Source: Notamacropus eugenii
Lineage: Eukaryota > Chordata > Mammalia > Diprotodontia > Macropodidae
Direction of reading: 5' to 3'
DNA: 64,000 nt
Assembly (NCBI RefSeq): GCF_028372415.1
Contig: NC_092873.1
Location: 353,338,660-353,402,659, forward strand
Part shown: positions 1 to 10,925 of the stretch, one piece after another
Position numbering within the stretch: position 1 is the first letter of the stretch
Layout: each line of letters begins with the position of its first letter
Notes under the pieces: model-generated
What the model was told of the DNA's origin: nothing
What the model saw: the letters and a program-made list of their open reading frames with translations, nothing else
The model's database searches: none
Translations under genes and position numbers: made by a program

Positions 1-440
1 TTCCCTATCTATAGGGTGGAAATAATACCTGGCGTGCTGATCTGAAGAATTAACATGTAGAGTACTTTTTTTCTGCCTCGAAATAGTTATATATACCAGT
101 TATTGTTATTATTATAATTAAACGAAATGCTGAGGGGAACCCAGAATAAAGGAGCAGTCAGAGATAGGTTAAATTAATCAGGGAAGGCTTCTGGGAGATA
201 TTTTGGAGATCATCCCTAGAAAGGAAAGTTTTAAGAAATATCAGCTATATGAGATAAATGGGAAAACCATTCAATTGTCTTTGGGGGGGTCCAGAGGGGA
301 AGGTAACAAAGTAGAGAGGTGTCAGGGGTAGGTTGATGTCCAAATTGACCAAGCAACAAGGAGTGGCTAGTAACTGATTGGGTAACTCTATAGGCCTATT
401 ACCTTCTGTCTATGGACCTCCATTTTGACTTCATTCATGT
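1..440. other. no gene seen; old repeat-like sequence
   Basis: No open frame or splice-bounded exon stands out. The part around 145-330 (phrases about an 'aggcttctgggagat' type core) resembles the same ancient repeat seen more clearly at 3,900, 9,870, 22,310 and 35,235, but it is too decayed to place firmly. Confidence 0.3.
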
Positions 441-650
441 TGGTATGGTGGAGAGAAGGCAAGATCTGAAGTTAGGATTTGGGATTGAATCCTGCCTCAG
501 ACATTATTCCTCATTGTGTGTGACCCTGGGAAAGTCATTTAACCTCTATGAGCCTCAGTTTCTTCATCTGTAAAATCAGGGATAATAATAGCTTCCACCC
601 ACACTGTTGTCTTACGATCAAAGAAAATAATGTATGTAAAATGAATTACA
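440..650 (+). repeat. MIR/CORE-type SINE
   Basis: It contains the diagnostic run of a tRNA-derived mammalian MIR: 'attgaatcctgcctcagac', then 'gtgtgaccctggg', 'aagtcatttaacctc' and 'cctcagtttcttcatctgt', followed by 'taaaat'. It reads on the plus strand. A fragment of another copy (its 3' half) lies at about 735-825. Confidence 0.85.
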
Positions 651-1349
651 AACGTTAAAGGGCCAGGACAGTGCTGGGCACTGGGGTATCACAACAAAAT
701 AGAACAGGCCTTCCCCTGAAGAAACTTACAATGTATTGGATTGTGAATTTCTTTCTCTATAAAATTTAAAATGAGGGCATGGGGATTGGATGATCTCTAG
801 GGTTCTAACTAAGTGATTATATGAGATGGATTGAAGGAGGGAGAGAAAAAGGAGCCCTGAGAGTAGTGGCCCAGACTTCTAGAAAGCTTCAAAACTTCAG
901 ACAGCAGGCATTCCATCCACCAGTGAACACTGCGTGGTCCCTCTGCCTCAGTGGCCCAACTCTATGAGCTGTTACAGTCAAAATACTTCATCAGCTGGAC
1001 AACCTTCTGGTGATAAGCCATTCAGAAGTTAGCTTCACCATCCTTGACAACAGAAACAGAATTCCTTGCTGAGCCCTTCCAACTTTGAAGATCCTGCCAG
1101 AGGTTGTTTTCTGCTGAAATAATCTTCATGAACTCAGAGTTGTCCCCCTTCATGCCATGATGAGACATTCAAAAAAGACTTTACTGTAAGCACAAAATAT
1201 GGACTTAATAAGTATTGCTTTGAATGAATGACCAAATTGTGGACACTGGTTAACCACATTTCAGCAGAAAGTCCCCTGGGAGTTATCAATAAGTCCTCTG
1301 TGTGGGAGCTCCCTCCACTGAGACAGATTGCAACATCTCTATAACTCTG

Positions 1350-1455
1350 AGCCTTGGAGAACTGCCCAAAGCTCTGAGAAATTAAATTATTTGTTCAGGG
1401 TCACAAGGCTAGCTAAATCTTATTATAGAGGCAGGATTGGAACCCAGGTCTTGCT
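1350..1455 (-). repeat. MIR-type SINE, minus strand
   Basis: The reverse-complement hallmarks are 'gttcagggtcacaaggctag' and 'ggattggaacccaggtc'. It is followed by a purine-rich GA/GACA tract to about 1,530. Confidence 0.7.
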
Positions 1456-1694
1456 GGACAGAAGCAGGGAGAGGGGAGAGAGAGACAGACAGGCAGACAG
1501 ATAGCCAGACACAGAGACAGAGAAAGATATGGTTAGTATGAAGTAGTGGGAAGGAGGGTTTTGCTAATTAACTGAGCACCTTCAGAGGACTGATGGATCA
1601 ATAATGATTTGGCTGAGGTGGACTCCTTTTCCTTTTCCCTCTGAGATGGAGGTATGTATATGTATATATGTATGTATGAAAGGATCCCTCTCCC

Positions 1695-1925
1695 CAGGAC
1701 AATAGTAATAATTATTGGTTAATAATTACACTTTTGATTTAAGGTTTAGAGCTGCCTTGCATACATTATGTCATTGGAGCTTCACGAGGACCTTATGAGT
1801 TAATAATATAAGAAGTGTTATCATCATTTTACAGATGAGAAAACTGAGTTTCAGGGATGTTCAGTAATTTGCCCATGACCACTTGGCTAGTGTCAAAGGC
1901 AGGTTTTGGACCATTTGCTTCACGA
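1695..1925 (-). repeat. CORE-SINE (MIR3-like), minus strand
   Basis: It holds the series 'ttacagatgagaaaactgag', 'aatttgcccatgaccac' and 'caaaggcaggttttgga', preceded by a decayed 'cattatgtcattggagc' block. This is the usual antisense layout of a CORE-SINE. Confidence 0.75.
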
Positions 1926-2514
1926 TGGAGGTACAGAAGTATCCAGGTGATAACCAGCTAGAAGAGCCACAGTTTTCCCTAAAAGAGCCTGACTTGTTGA
2001 CTCAAAAAAAGGAAGAAAAAAAGACATATTTGCAAGTCATTTGCATATCGCTTGCATAAATTCCACAGCATGACCAAATGCCCCGGAATCTCTCTGGCCC
2101 CTTCTTCTGCGGTTTCCCCACCTGCCTGAGAGTAGCCTGGTTGCCAGCTGTGTGGCCACAGCTGGAGAGAAGCAGCCCAGATGATGGCCACTGGTTCCTA
2201 AGGCTCACAAAGCAACATTATCCTCACTGACTGGGGGCGTCATATGACAAGCCTCAGATGGACGCTGGGAGTCAATGGTCAAAGGAGGGAGAAGGAGCAG
2301 GAGGATCGCTTAGGTTCCCAAACTGTCTCCCGACATTTTACTAGGGGCACTTCCCCGCTGTCTCTAAAGTCCGCAGCCCGATGAGTATTCTGCCCTTCCC
2401 CTCAGTTATCTAAAAAGGAAAGCCAAAGGGTATGCCCCAGGCTGAGTGGGCACAGAAGCCTGAGGCTGCCCGGGTGGGTGGGGAGAGTGGTCCCCATCCA
2501 CCACCCCCATGCTC

Positions 2515-2830
2515 CAAGGAGCCCGCAGTATTCAGCTACAGTGGGCTGGTGAGGGGCTGTCCCCTCCCACTGGAGCCAAATAATTGCCTACTCCTTTGTT
2601 GTGTGGTGTCTGGGGCCCCGGGCCTCTCATTTGTGGGGACGTGCTGTGGCGAGAGCCTCCCTGAGTAATTACCCTCCTCCCCATCTCCTCCGCCGCCGCC
2701 GCTGAGCCTCCCGCGTCCGCTCAGGCGCTTACTCACCCCCCTGGCTGCGGCTCCCACCTCTCCCCTCTCCCCCCAGCCGCCTCCCCCTCCCCGTCCCGTG
2801 GCCCCAAACATAGGGAACTCCCCACTCCTG
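2515..2830 (-). promoter_or_regulatory. GC-rich island; possible upstream SP2 exon
   Basis: A unique stretch with homeodomain-type cores (AATAATTG near 2,578 and TAATTA at 2,666-2,671) passes into a short CpG cluster with a CCG repeat (2,690-2,770), unusual in the CpG-poor flank. On the minus strand a strong donor (G then GTGAGT; GT at 2,736-2,735) would end an exon at 2,737. Human synteny puts SP2 upstream of SP6 in divergent orientation, so a noncoding SP2 exon is conceivable. No SP2 protein sequence is present, so this is a weak inference; a conserved enhancer is the alternative. Confidence 0.3.
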
Positions 2831-3454
2831 CTCTCCCAACTGCCCTCCCCCTCAAAAACTCATTCTGTTCCCAGACCCCAGGAAATAGGCTGGGGATGAG
2901 GGAGTGGAGATGGACTTCTGGCTTCCCCTCAACCAGGGATTCTTAACCTGGGGTCTGTAAGCTTGGATGGGAAAATATATTAAATCTTTTTTTTAATTAA
3001 TGTTAATGGAAACAAGCAATTTTTTTTCAGTTGCGAATTAAAAAAAAAACCCAAACCAATCCAACAACATTAAGTTGAAAAGGGATGGATCTACAGGCTT
3101 CATCAGGCTGACAAAGAGAACATGATACCAAAAAAAGTTAAGAACCCCCGAAATAGATAAAATGAACTTCCATTTGGTGCGCACATACATACATATCCCT
3201 TTTTTGGGTTAAGGGGCCCGACCTGGGCCAGGCTAGCTCACATTAACTCTGGGCATGTTCACTGGCAACAGCTGAATGCACCTGTCCACCCTCTCCATTC
3301 CATATTTAGCTATTGAATCATCTGTGTCTCTGATGTCTGGGCAAGAAGGGAGGGGTTAGGGAATGGAGGATCTCTTTCTGCGTCTAGCCCTTATTTCTCT
3401 TCTTTCTCTACATTTTCCCCCTTCTCCCCAGTAAATAAAATACACTCTGTATAA

Positions 3455-3575
3455 AATAAGGGGAAATAGAGGAAAAAGAAGAGAATAAGAAGGAAAAGGA
3501 GGAGGAAAAAGGGAAGGAGGATGAGAAGAAGGAGAGGAGGACCAGGAGGAAGAGGAGAAGAGAAAGAGCAATGGT
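3455..3575. repeat. purine-rich low-complexity tract
   Basis: About 120 bases of GA/GGA-rich sequence. The serine/leucine/proline-rich open frames opposite it are composition artefacts. Confidence 0.8.
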
Positions 3576-3634
3576 TCAGACATATAAGACTGTCCTCACT
3601 AGAGCCCAGAGTAGTGAAAGTATTATTCCTCACT

Positions 3635-3760
3635 TAAACATGGGGGTAAAAACCCCTGCAGCTCAATTAAGTGACTTGTCTAAGGTCACAAAAGTAGTAA
3701 GTGGCAGAGGTGAGGTTCAAACATTTGTCTCCAGAGTTCTTTTCATTGTTCCATAAAGAG
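3635..3760 (-). repeat. MIR-type SINE, minus strand
   Basis: 'agtgacttgtctaaggtcac' followed by 'gtggcagaggtgaggttcaa' is the antisense MIR core. Confidence 0.75.
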
Positions 3761-3899
3761 AAGGGTGTAGAAGGGACACAGAAAGACCAAGAGACATAAA
3801 CGGAGACAAGTTAAGTCATAGAGCTCGACAGGGATGGAAATAGGCAGAACAAGAAACAGAACCAAAATAAAAGTCAAAAAACTGTTCATCCCTTGCTAG

Positions 3900-4090
3900 A
3901 ATTTGACCAAAGTCAAGTCAAAGTATCCATTATGAAGTGCCTGCTATGAGCCAATGGGCACACAAAGAAAGGCCATCAAAATCTCTGCTTCCCAAGGAGT
4001 GATCTGTCTAACGAGGGAGACCACATGTAAACTTCTTACAAACAAGCTATCGACAATATCAGTTGGAGATCATCTACAGAGGGAAGGCAC
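3900..4090 (+). repeat. ancient interspersed repeat, plus strand
   Basis: It carries 'aagtgcctgctatgagcc', 'cacacaaagaaaggc', 'caaacaagctatcgaca' and 'cagagggaaggcac'. The same family recurs, in different portions, at about 9,870-10,440, 22,310-22,650, 23,025-23,330, 25,115-25,250, 35,235-35,560 and 50,690-51,090. I cannot assign the class by eye. Confidence 0.6.
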
Positions 4091-4499
4091 TAAAACCAAA
4101 TTTTTGAAAGAAACTGAGGCAATGACTTGAGAAGTGAGAAGAAGAAATTGAATGTTGGGGATTAAGAGGGAGATTGGGACAAAAGAAAATTTCTAAACTC
4201 TGGAAGGATGACACAACGGTACCTATCTCTGAAAAAAGTACTCAGTCAATAGTTGATGATTGTGACTTGTTACTTTATTTGTGAGTGCTGGTAAAGAAGA
4301 ACTCACCATCTATTTTGATCTTAGAACAAATGGAGATTGATATGAAAGTAGGGTGGGGGGACTTTGGGTTAGCTAACCAGAAGGACTTTGGCAACTATGA
4401 GGAAGGTCTAGAACGAGGTATCAGGGTGAGTTTTGAACTTCCCTCGATGAGGGGTGGGTGGCTTAGAAAAACAAGTATACTTGTTTTCTGGTGATATTG

Positions 4500-4640
4500 A
4501 TACTTTGTGTTACTTGTTAGCTGTGTGACCTTGGGCAAGTCACCTAACTTTTCTGATCTTCTTGTGGTCCCTCATCTGTAAAATTAAGTGAGTTGGACTA
4601 TATGTCCTCTCAAGTCCCTTCTAACTCTGTCTGTGATCCC
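4500..4640 (+). repeat. MIR-type SINE
   Basis: 'agctgtgtgaccttgggcaa' is followed by 'ctcatctgtaaaatta', 'gagttggactatatg' and 'cccttctaactctg', a nearly full plus-strand MIR. Confidence 0.85.
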
Positions 4641-5654
4641 AAGATCAAAGGAAGGTGGAGGCAAGGATGTGACAAAAAGGTGAGCTACAGATTGAGAACT
4701 GGCCAAGAGAGACATAGTTAACAATGAGGTCTCCAGGTTCCGAGTGGGAAAATCTACTACATCAGTATTTCTCAGTCTGGGCTTCAAAGGAGCCTGAAAC
4801 ACCCCGACGTTAGGTATTTTTTTTTAAATGAACTTTATGTTTTGTCAACACATTAAAAATAACAACTTTAGAGGATTTTGCTATGAGGTCTGACAAAATT
4901 TTATTTAAACTGAAGTTTTCTACCACTGTGGGAAAAATTGAGAACCACCTCACAAGATTAATGCAGTAGAAGAGAACATGGTTTCTCACAGCCCTGTGGG
5001 GAACTTCAGTACGGGGGAGGGGGCTTTGAATGCGGAGGAGGGCACTGAAAACCATGAAGCCCCAGCCCTCTTCCCGTCTGGGAAGAAGTGCAAACGAACG
5101 AATAGTTCTATCCCCCCATACATGCTCCTTGTTTTCCCTAGAGAGGGAGGAGGGTGAGAGTTCCTTTCCACCTAGAATACTAGAATTGGTGGGCCCCTTC
5201 AATGTCATTCTATTTATTCCTGTCTCCAGGCAGGATTGCCCCTCAAAGCTTCCAACTCAGATTCTGTGATGTCGAGACATATGACCTACGCACTTAAATG
5301 ACCCCAAAGATCTAGCTCCCTTTTTCTCAATCCTCTTCTAGGACTACCCCTGCCCCCAGTTTGGTAGGGATCCCCGTGACTTGGCTTTCAGGAAGTTCTG
5401 CCTGGGTTCTAGCTATAATCTCTTCCCTTTAATTCAAGAACCTTTCCCCCCTCAGCTCTAATCAAAAGGAAGTCATCATTAGGAAGGATAGACAGGTGGA
5501 GAAGACTGGGGTATCATTTGGTAGGGTGGGGTCAGACTGCTCCTTCATCAACAACACCCCTTTTATGCCCTGAAGCAGAAAGAAGGGAGATGAAAGAGAG
5601 CTGACCATAGGGAAAGAAGAGGGAGGGAGGCCTGAATGGGAAAAGGATCACTTT

Positions 5655-5780
5655 AGCAGATAGGGTGGGCGGGGTGGGGGCGGGGCAGGGACAGAACTGG
5701 CTCCTGGCAATCTCATTGGATGTCTTGGCATCAAAGGGCTTATTGGCTCTATAGTTTGCTTTGAAACTCCTAAGTGGAGA
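5655..5780. promoter_or_regulatory. GC-box plus inverted-CCAAT cluster
   Basis: Two GC boxes (5,667-5,674 and 5,676-5,686) are followed within 60 bases by two ATTGG (inverted CCAAT) motifs at 5,715 and 5,742. This arrangement is promoter-like and not part of a recognised repeat. There is no adjacent exon that I can support, so it may be an enhancer or chance. Confidence 0.25.
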
Positions 5781-5934
5781 ATCACTCCACTTGGCAAATC
5801 TGGGAGAGTGGAGGTGAGGATAGGGATACGGTGTGGGGAGGGGGAGAAGTAGGTGGGATCATCCCTGAAAGTTCTGTCTTGATACTGTATGCCCCCACCT
5901 ATTCCCTATTCTGTCTCAATACACACCATACACA

Positions 5935-6025
5935 ATCTCAGTTTCCTCATCTGTAAAATGAGGAAGTTGGGCCATATGATTTCTAAGGACCTTTCTAGTT
6001 CTAAATCCTATGATCTGTTCAGGTA
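5935..6025 (+). repeat. MIR 3' portion
   Basis: 'ctcagtttcctcatctgt' then 'aaaatgaggaagttgggcc' and 'ttctagttctaaatcctatg' is the MIR tail half. Confidence 0.8.
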
Positions 6026-6084
6026 CTTATCAGAAGAATTTTTAAGTACCTTATCTAGGATCTTTAAGCCCTCAAACTGAAGTT

Positions 6085-7270
6085 AAATGCTCTGGTGACC
6101 CAGCTGAAGAGGTAGTGAAAATAAGTGAAGCTACCATAGAAAAACTAGGTCATGCTTATACCACAATAAACTCTGAATGGTTACATGACCTAAATTTAAA
6201 GGGGCATATAAAAAAATTAGAGGATATAGAACGGAAATACCTTTCACTATTACAGACTGGGGGAGAATTCTTACCTAAGCAAAGGATAGAGATGATTACA
6301 AAAGACAAAATAAACAATTACATAAAATTAAAAGGCTTCTGCAGAAGCTAAATAAATGCAGTTAGAATGAGAAAGAATTTTGAAAAAATTTTCACAACAA
6401 ATTTCTCTGATAAAGGTCTAATATCCAGGTTATAGATTATAAGGATGAGAGCCAGTCCCTAACAGCTGAATGGTCAAAAGATTCACAAATGAACACATAT
6501 AAGCTATCAACAACCATAAGACAAATGCTTCCAATTCCCTAATAAGTACAGAAATGTAAATTAACACAGCTCTGAGATTTCGTCTCACTCCCATTAGATT
6601 AGCAAAGATAATAAAAGAAAAATAGCAATTGTTGGAGGGGTTATGGGAGAACAGGTACCCTAGCATGTTCGTGGTGGAGCTTCATGTTGGTTCAACCATT
6701 CTAGAAAACAATTTGGAAATATATCTAAAAAGTCCTTAACTGTACATACCCTTTGACTCAATAGTATTATCCAGCATATGCCCCAAGGAGGTCAAAGACA
6801 GAGGAAAGGATCATTTATACAAGAATATTTAAATAAATAATATAAATAAACAAGTAATTATTTATAATATTTAAATAAATAAACACATAAAAATAATGCT
6901 TTTAATGGAGACCAAAAAAGCAAAAGAAACAAATTAAGTATCCATCCCCTGGAGAATGCCTGAGCAAATTGTGATATAGAAGTACAGTGGAATTGTATTT
7001 AGTCATAAGAAATCAGGAATAGGAAAGATTCAGAGAAAGAGAGACTTGACAGTGAAGTGAGAAGAATCAGAACAATTTATTAGGATCATACAAATAACGT
7101 TCTAGGAAACCCTCTGGAATATCTCAGAACTCTCATAACTTCAAAAATCTGATGAAGGATTGTGCCTTCCACTACTTGGCGGAGAAGTGATAGATTAGAG
7201 ATTACAGAACCAGACACACATTCTCACACATTCTCATACATTCTGGCTAGGGTGGCCATTTCTTTTGGTA
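6085..7270 (+). mobile_element. L1 LINE 3' end (ORF2 C-terminus and 3' UTR)
   Basis: The left part is a decayed L1 ORF2 carboxy-terminal region: an open stretch at 6,115-6,351 encodes the 'INNYIKLKGFC' type motif and precedes the familiar 'ctaatatccagg' segment. Next comes the 'accattctagaaaacaattt' block, then 'tgtacataccctttgactc', and a 3' UTR-like end with 'gatgaaggattgtgcc'. It is 5' truncated, with an AT-rich (AAATAA)n expansion at 6,820-6,900. No intact protein remains. Confidence 0.75.
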
Positions 7271-7440
7271 TATTGAAAACTCTTGGAGGGCAGGGACTGT
7301 CTTTTGCCTCTTTTTGCATCTCCAGAGTTTAGCACCGTACCTTGCTCATAGTAGGTGCTTAATAAATTGATTTAATGATCAATTATGTATATCCTACAAA
7401 AAGCACACAGTAGGTACTTAATAAATGTATGGTGATTGAT
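7255..7440 (+). repeat. L2 LINE 3' end
   Basis: 'gagggcagggactgtctttt' followed by 'catagtaggtgcttaataaa' is the standard L2 3' terminus; a second 'acagtaggtacttaataaat' repeats it at once. Confidence 0.75.
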
Positions 7441-7621
7441 TGATTGACTATATGTATCCTATAAAAAGGAGGTCTTCTCCTGTGGGGCAGAAAGAGGAGG
7501 TGGTTTGGTAGGTTGTGATAAACATGAGTAGCAGGACCCCAACAAAACGTGTTAAAAAAGTGCACCAAGGGGAGGGTGCAGAAGGAGACACAAATAGGTT
7601 GATTTGTTACTACCTTGTTAA

Positions 7622-7625
<4 letters not shown>

Positions 7626-7658
<33 letters not shown>

Positions 7659-7670
7659 CATATATACATA
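7626..7670. repeat. (GT)n microsatellite with ATA tail
   Basis: A run of about 15 GT units merges into a TATACATA stretch just before the MITE. Confidence 0.9.
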
Positions 7671-7752
7671 TATAGGGTGTTCCCAAAGTCATAATGCAGT
7701 TTAAACTGTCAAAGCTTAAAACTACACTAAGACTTTTGGGACACCTTGTGTA
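7671..7752. mobile_element. mariner-type MITE, palindromic
   Basis: An 80-bp near-palindrome: the left arm 'gggtgttcccaaagtc' is mirrored by the right arm 'gacttttgggacacc', with a TA at the left edge, as expected for Tc1/mariner elements. The centre is 'caaagcttaaa'. It has no coding capacity and would have been mobilised by a transposase elsewhere. Confidence 0.75.
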
Positions 7753-7804
7753 TGTTTGTGTATGTGTGTATGCATATGTGTATGCACATGCATATATAGA
7801 TAGC

Positions 7805-8000
7805 TAGATAATTAAAACTGCACTAAGATTTTTAGAATACCATACGCACATATGTATGTATACATATGTGTGTATGCATATTTAAAGCTTGTGTATATGT
7901 GTATTATACATATATATGTTTTAATAGTTTTAAAACTTTAATATATTTTAATAAGAATTTAAAACTGCACTAAGACTTTTGGTTTACCCTCTGTATGTGT
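7805..8000 (+). repeat. two right-arm MITE fragments in TATG-rich DNA
   Basis: The right arm of the MITE at 7,671 recurs at 7,811-7,845 ('aaaactgcactaag' with a degraded end) and at 7,956-7,995. Both lie in a TATG/TA microsatellite and have no matching left arm. Confidence 0.6.
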
Positions 8001-8009
8001 ACATAAGAC

Positions 8010-8100
8010 CTCTTTGTGCCTCAGTTTTCTCCTCTGTATAATGAGGAGTTTATGTTACATCACCTCTAAGTTTCCTCACAGCTCTAAATCTAGGATTCTA
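8010..8100 (+). repeat. MIR 3' portion
   Basis: 'gtgcctcagttttctcctct' is followed by the MIR tail 'cctcacagctctaaatctag'. It abuts the SINE at 8,105. Confidence 0.8.
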
Positions 8101-8104
8101 TGTT

Positions 8105-8330
8105 CTATTGGGGTGGCATAGTGGGTAGAGTGCCAGGAAGACTTTATCTCCCTGAATTCAAATCCAGTCTTAGCTGTGTGACCCTGAGCAAGTCACTTAA
8201 TCCTGTTTGCCTCAGTTTCCTTATCTGTAAAATGAACTGGAGAAGGAAATGGCAAACCACTCCAGTATGTTTGCCAAGAAAACCCCAAGAGGGATCCTGG
8301 AGAGTCACAAATGACTGAACAAGAGCAACA
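8105..8330 (+). mobile_element. MAR1-type marsupial SINE, near full length
   Basis: A tRNA-like head ('ggcatagtgggtagagtgcc') and a MIR-like middle are followed by the diagnostic tail 'gagaaggaaatggcaaacca' and 'gccaagaaaaccccaa', ending in 'gagtcacaaatgactgaac'. Copies with the same tail occur at 9,606, 10,735, 22,075, 24,638 and 30,065. Confidence 0.85.
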
Positions 8331-8344
8331 AATATTCCATTGAC

Positions 8345-8460
8345 CAGAATATTAGATACTTGAAGACAGTGGCTCTCTCAATTTTGTCTTTTTATACCTA
8401 GTACCCAATGCAGTGCCTGGCACATAGTAGGTACTTAATAAATGTTTAAGCAATTGATAA
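8345..8460 (+). repeat. L2 LINE 3' end
   Basis: 'gcagtgcctggcacatagta' followed by 'ggtacttaataaatg' is the L2 3' terminus. Confidence 0.8.
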
Positions 8461-8879
8461 CCTCCTGTTATCTAGCTTAGTCCTTCTTCCCTCTTCCCTC
8501 TTCCCTTTCCCCTATGTGAACCCATTTTCCATATATTCAACTCTAATCAGCATGGCATCCCCTCATAAGAGCTGGGGGAGGGGAGAAGACATCCTAGCTT
8601 CCTTCACCTCACAATCCAAACTGGGATCTGGGAACTCCTGGATCCCAGGCCGCACCCCTCAAGTGGCCTCTTGAGGAAGTCTTGGCCAGGGTGGGGTTAA
8701 TTAGATAGAGCTTTGAGATCACCGGATGAAAGGACAGCCTAGGGCCATTGTCTTTGGCCTCCTGTGAAGGAGGGGAGGGAGAAGAGGAAGGAGTTGTCCT
8801 GTCCCCTTAGTCCCCTGGGGGATAGGCACCAACATGCTGGGGTTGGCAGTGCCAGGGTAGGTAGTGCCAGTCTTATAAT

Positions 8880-9140
8880 GTTTTCCCTGACTTAGAGATC
8901 TTGCTACCCCAGGGAGGTGGGAAGCCTGAGGCTGGGGGGGGGGCTCTAAGACCTGATGCCCCCTGGGGTCTGCCCCTCCCTCTGCCTGGGCAGCACCCAG
9001 ACAGCCCGTCTCTGGAAGCCGTGTGTGGTTTCAGGATAAGCTCCGATGCCACCCAGAGAGACCTGCTGACAGACAAGGATCTCACCGGCTTTCAAAGACG
9101 CCCTTTCATCTGCCAGGGCTAATTACACCTGCGGATAGCA
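8880..9140. promoter_or_regulatory. candidate conserved noncoding element
   Basis: The stretch is unique in the window and not a recognised repeat. It clusters two E-boxes (CATCTG 9,107-9,112; CACCTG 9,126-9,131) around a homeodomain core (TAATTAC 9,120-9,126). No exon signals were seen. Conservation is my guess and needs an alignment. Confidence 0.25.
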
Positions 9141-9569
9141 GGAGAGGGCACTGGAGCCAGCCCCCTCCCTGACTCTTCTAGTCCTTGCTCCAAGCCCCCA
9201 GCCCCAGAACACACCCCACCCTTACCCCAAGCCCAGTCCTGGAGCCCCAGATTCCAGCTTTACTGATGCCAACTATGATTTTTCCTGACAGCACCCAGAG
9301 CCAGGAGTGAGATGTGATTCTTTGGGGTAGGGGGTGGGGGCAGAGAAACAATATGTGAAGAATATCTGTGACCTTGAAGATCTAGCTGAGTGCGTGTCAC
9401 AGGCTGTGGGAGTGTGAAAAGGGGCTGTGGTGCAGAACATGGAGCCCAGAAGTACAGAAAAGTGTGTGAGGGCACCAGCATCCTGTTGAATGTGAGAGAC
9501 TCTCTGGGAGGGTGTCTGTGAGCACACAAAATCTGTATGAGTGCAAGGGTTCCCAGGAGAGTGAGTGGA

Positions 9570-10440
9570 TTTAATTCTATTCAATAAAAATTTATTATTT
9601 GTCATACAAGCACCTAGGTAGTGCCATGGACAGAGCACCAGGCTTGGTGGTGTCAGGCAGACCTGAGTTCAAATCCCACCTCACGCATTTACCTAGCTGT
9701 GTGACTAGGAGCAAGTCAATTAATCCTGTTTGTCTCGGTTGCCTCATTGGTAAAGTGAGCTGGAGAAGGAAATAGCAAACCACTCCAGTATCTTTGTTAA
9801 GAAAACCCCAAATGGAGTTGTGGAGAGTCAGACACAACTGAAAACAACTGAATGACAACAATTTGTCATGTTGTATATTAATTGCTGGAAACAAAAACAA
9901 AGACAGAAACAATCAGTGCCCTCAAAAGGTTTATAATCTGTTGGGAATGGGGCACAATATGGATACAGAGAAATACATATAAAATACATGGAAAGTAAAT
10001 GCAGAATCATTTCAGGGGCAGTAAGGAAGATATTGCCAACCTAGGGGATGAGGAAGAGCCTCAGGGAGGAAGCAGCTTTTTCTGCTGAGTCTTGAAAGGA
10101 GCAAGAGATTTCAAGACATGGATATGAGGAGGGTGACATTCTAGGGGTGAAGAAGGCTAGTAGGGAACAGCCAAAGGCATGGAGGTAGGAGATAAAAGTC
10201 ACAGATATGGAACAGTTTGCTTGGAAAAAAGAGTTTGTGAAGTATTATGCAGTATTACGAAAACAATCTTAAACGATAGGTTGGAATCAGATTGTGCAGA
10301 ATTTTAAATACCAAACAGAGGATCTTGTGGTTTATCCTAGAGGCAATAGGGAGCCACTGGAGTTTCTTGAGAAGGGGTGTGACTGATGTGGTTGCACCTG
10401 TGTGTTAGGAATTGCGATCTAGCAGCTGGATGAGTAATAT
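9570..10440 (+). repeat. ancient interspersed repeat, split by a SINE
   Basis: The family seen at 3,900 runs here in long form: 'cagtgccctcaaaaggttta', later 'tgtgcagaattttaaatacc', 'tagggagccactggagtttc' and 'aaggggtgtgactgatg'. The MAR1-type SINE at 9,606-9,860 is inserted near its start. Confidence 0.6.
9606..9860 (+). mobile_element. MAR1-type SINE with target duplication
   Basis: It has the tRNA-like head ('gtgccatggacagagcacca'), the MIR-like middle and the 'gagaaggaaatagcaaacca' tail. It is flanked by the 9-bp direct repeat ATTTGTCAT at 9,597-9,605 and 9,861-9,869, which defines the insertion exactly. Confidence 0.9.
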
Positions 10441-10489
10441 ATATAAGGCTGGGGGGAAGTATATAGAGACTGAAAATAGTAACTCAGAG

Positions 10490-10715
10490 AGGCAGCATTA
10501 TATAGTGGGAAGTATCATGGACCAGTACTCAAGTAGATCTGGATTTGAATTCTGCTTCTAACATTTTGTGTTGACCATGGACAAGTCACTTATGCCCTAT
10601 GGTCCTGTTTCCCCTCTGTAAAATGGAGTTATCATGAAGCTCAAATGAGTAATATATTCAAAGTGATTGCAGATCTTAAATAGACTACTCTATGAATGGT
10701 AGTTATTACTATTAT
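10490..10715 (+). repeat. MIR-type SINE
   Basis: 'gaggcagcattatatagtgg' (head), 'ggatttgaattctgctt' and 'tcccctctgtaaaatgga' are in order on the plus strand. Confidence 0.8.
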
Positions 10716-10734
10716 CTGTAAGAATGTATAGGGC

Positions 10735-10925
10735 TCTGTGTAAGGCTGTTATTTTTGATGTTCACTTGTTTCCGACTTTTCTTGACACCATTTGGGATTT
10801 TCTTAGCAGAGATACTTGGAGTGGTTTGCCCTTTTCTTCCCATTTTACAGATGAAGAAACTGAGGCAAAGAGGGTGAAGTGACTTGCCCAGGGTCAAGTA
10901 TGTTATCTTATCTGGGCCTCCCCAC
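10735..10925 (-). mobile_element. MAR1-type SINE, minus strand
   Basis: The antisense tail reads 'ttcttgacaccatttgggat' then 'gagtggtttgcccttttctt', followed by 'cattttacagatgaagaaac' and 'agtgacttgcccagggtca'. Confidence 0.8.

Noticed and set aside
6115-6351. 78-codon plus-strand frame as a possible gene
   Set aside because: It is the decayed end of L1 ORF2.
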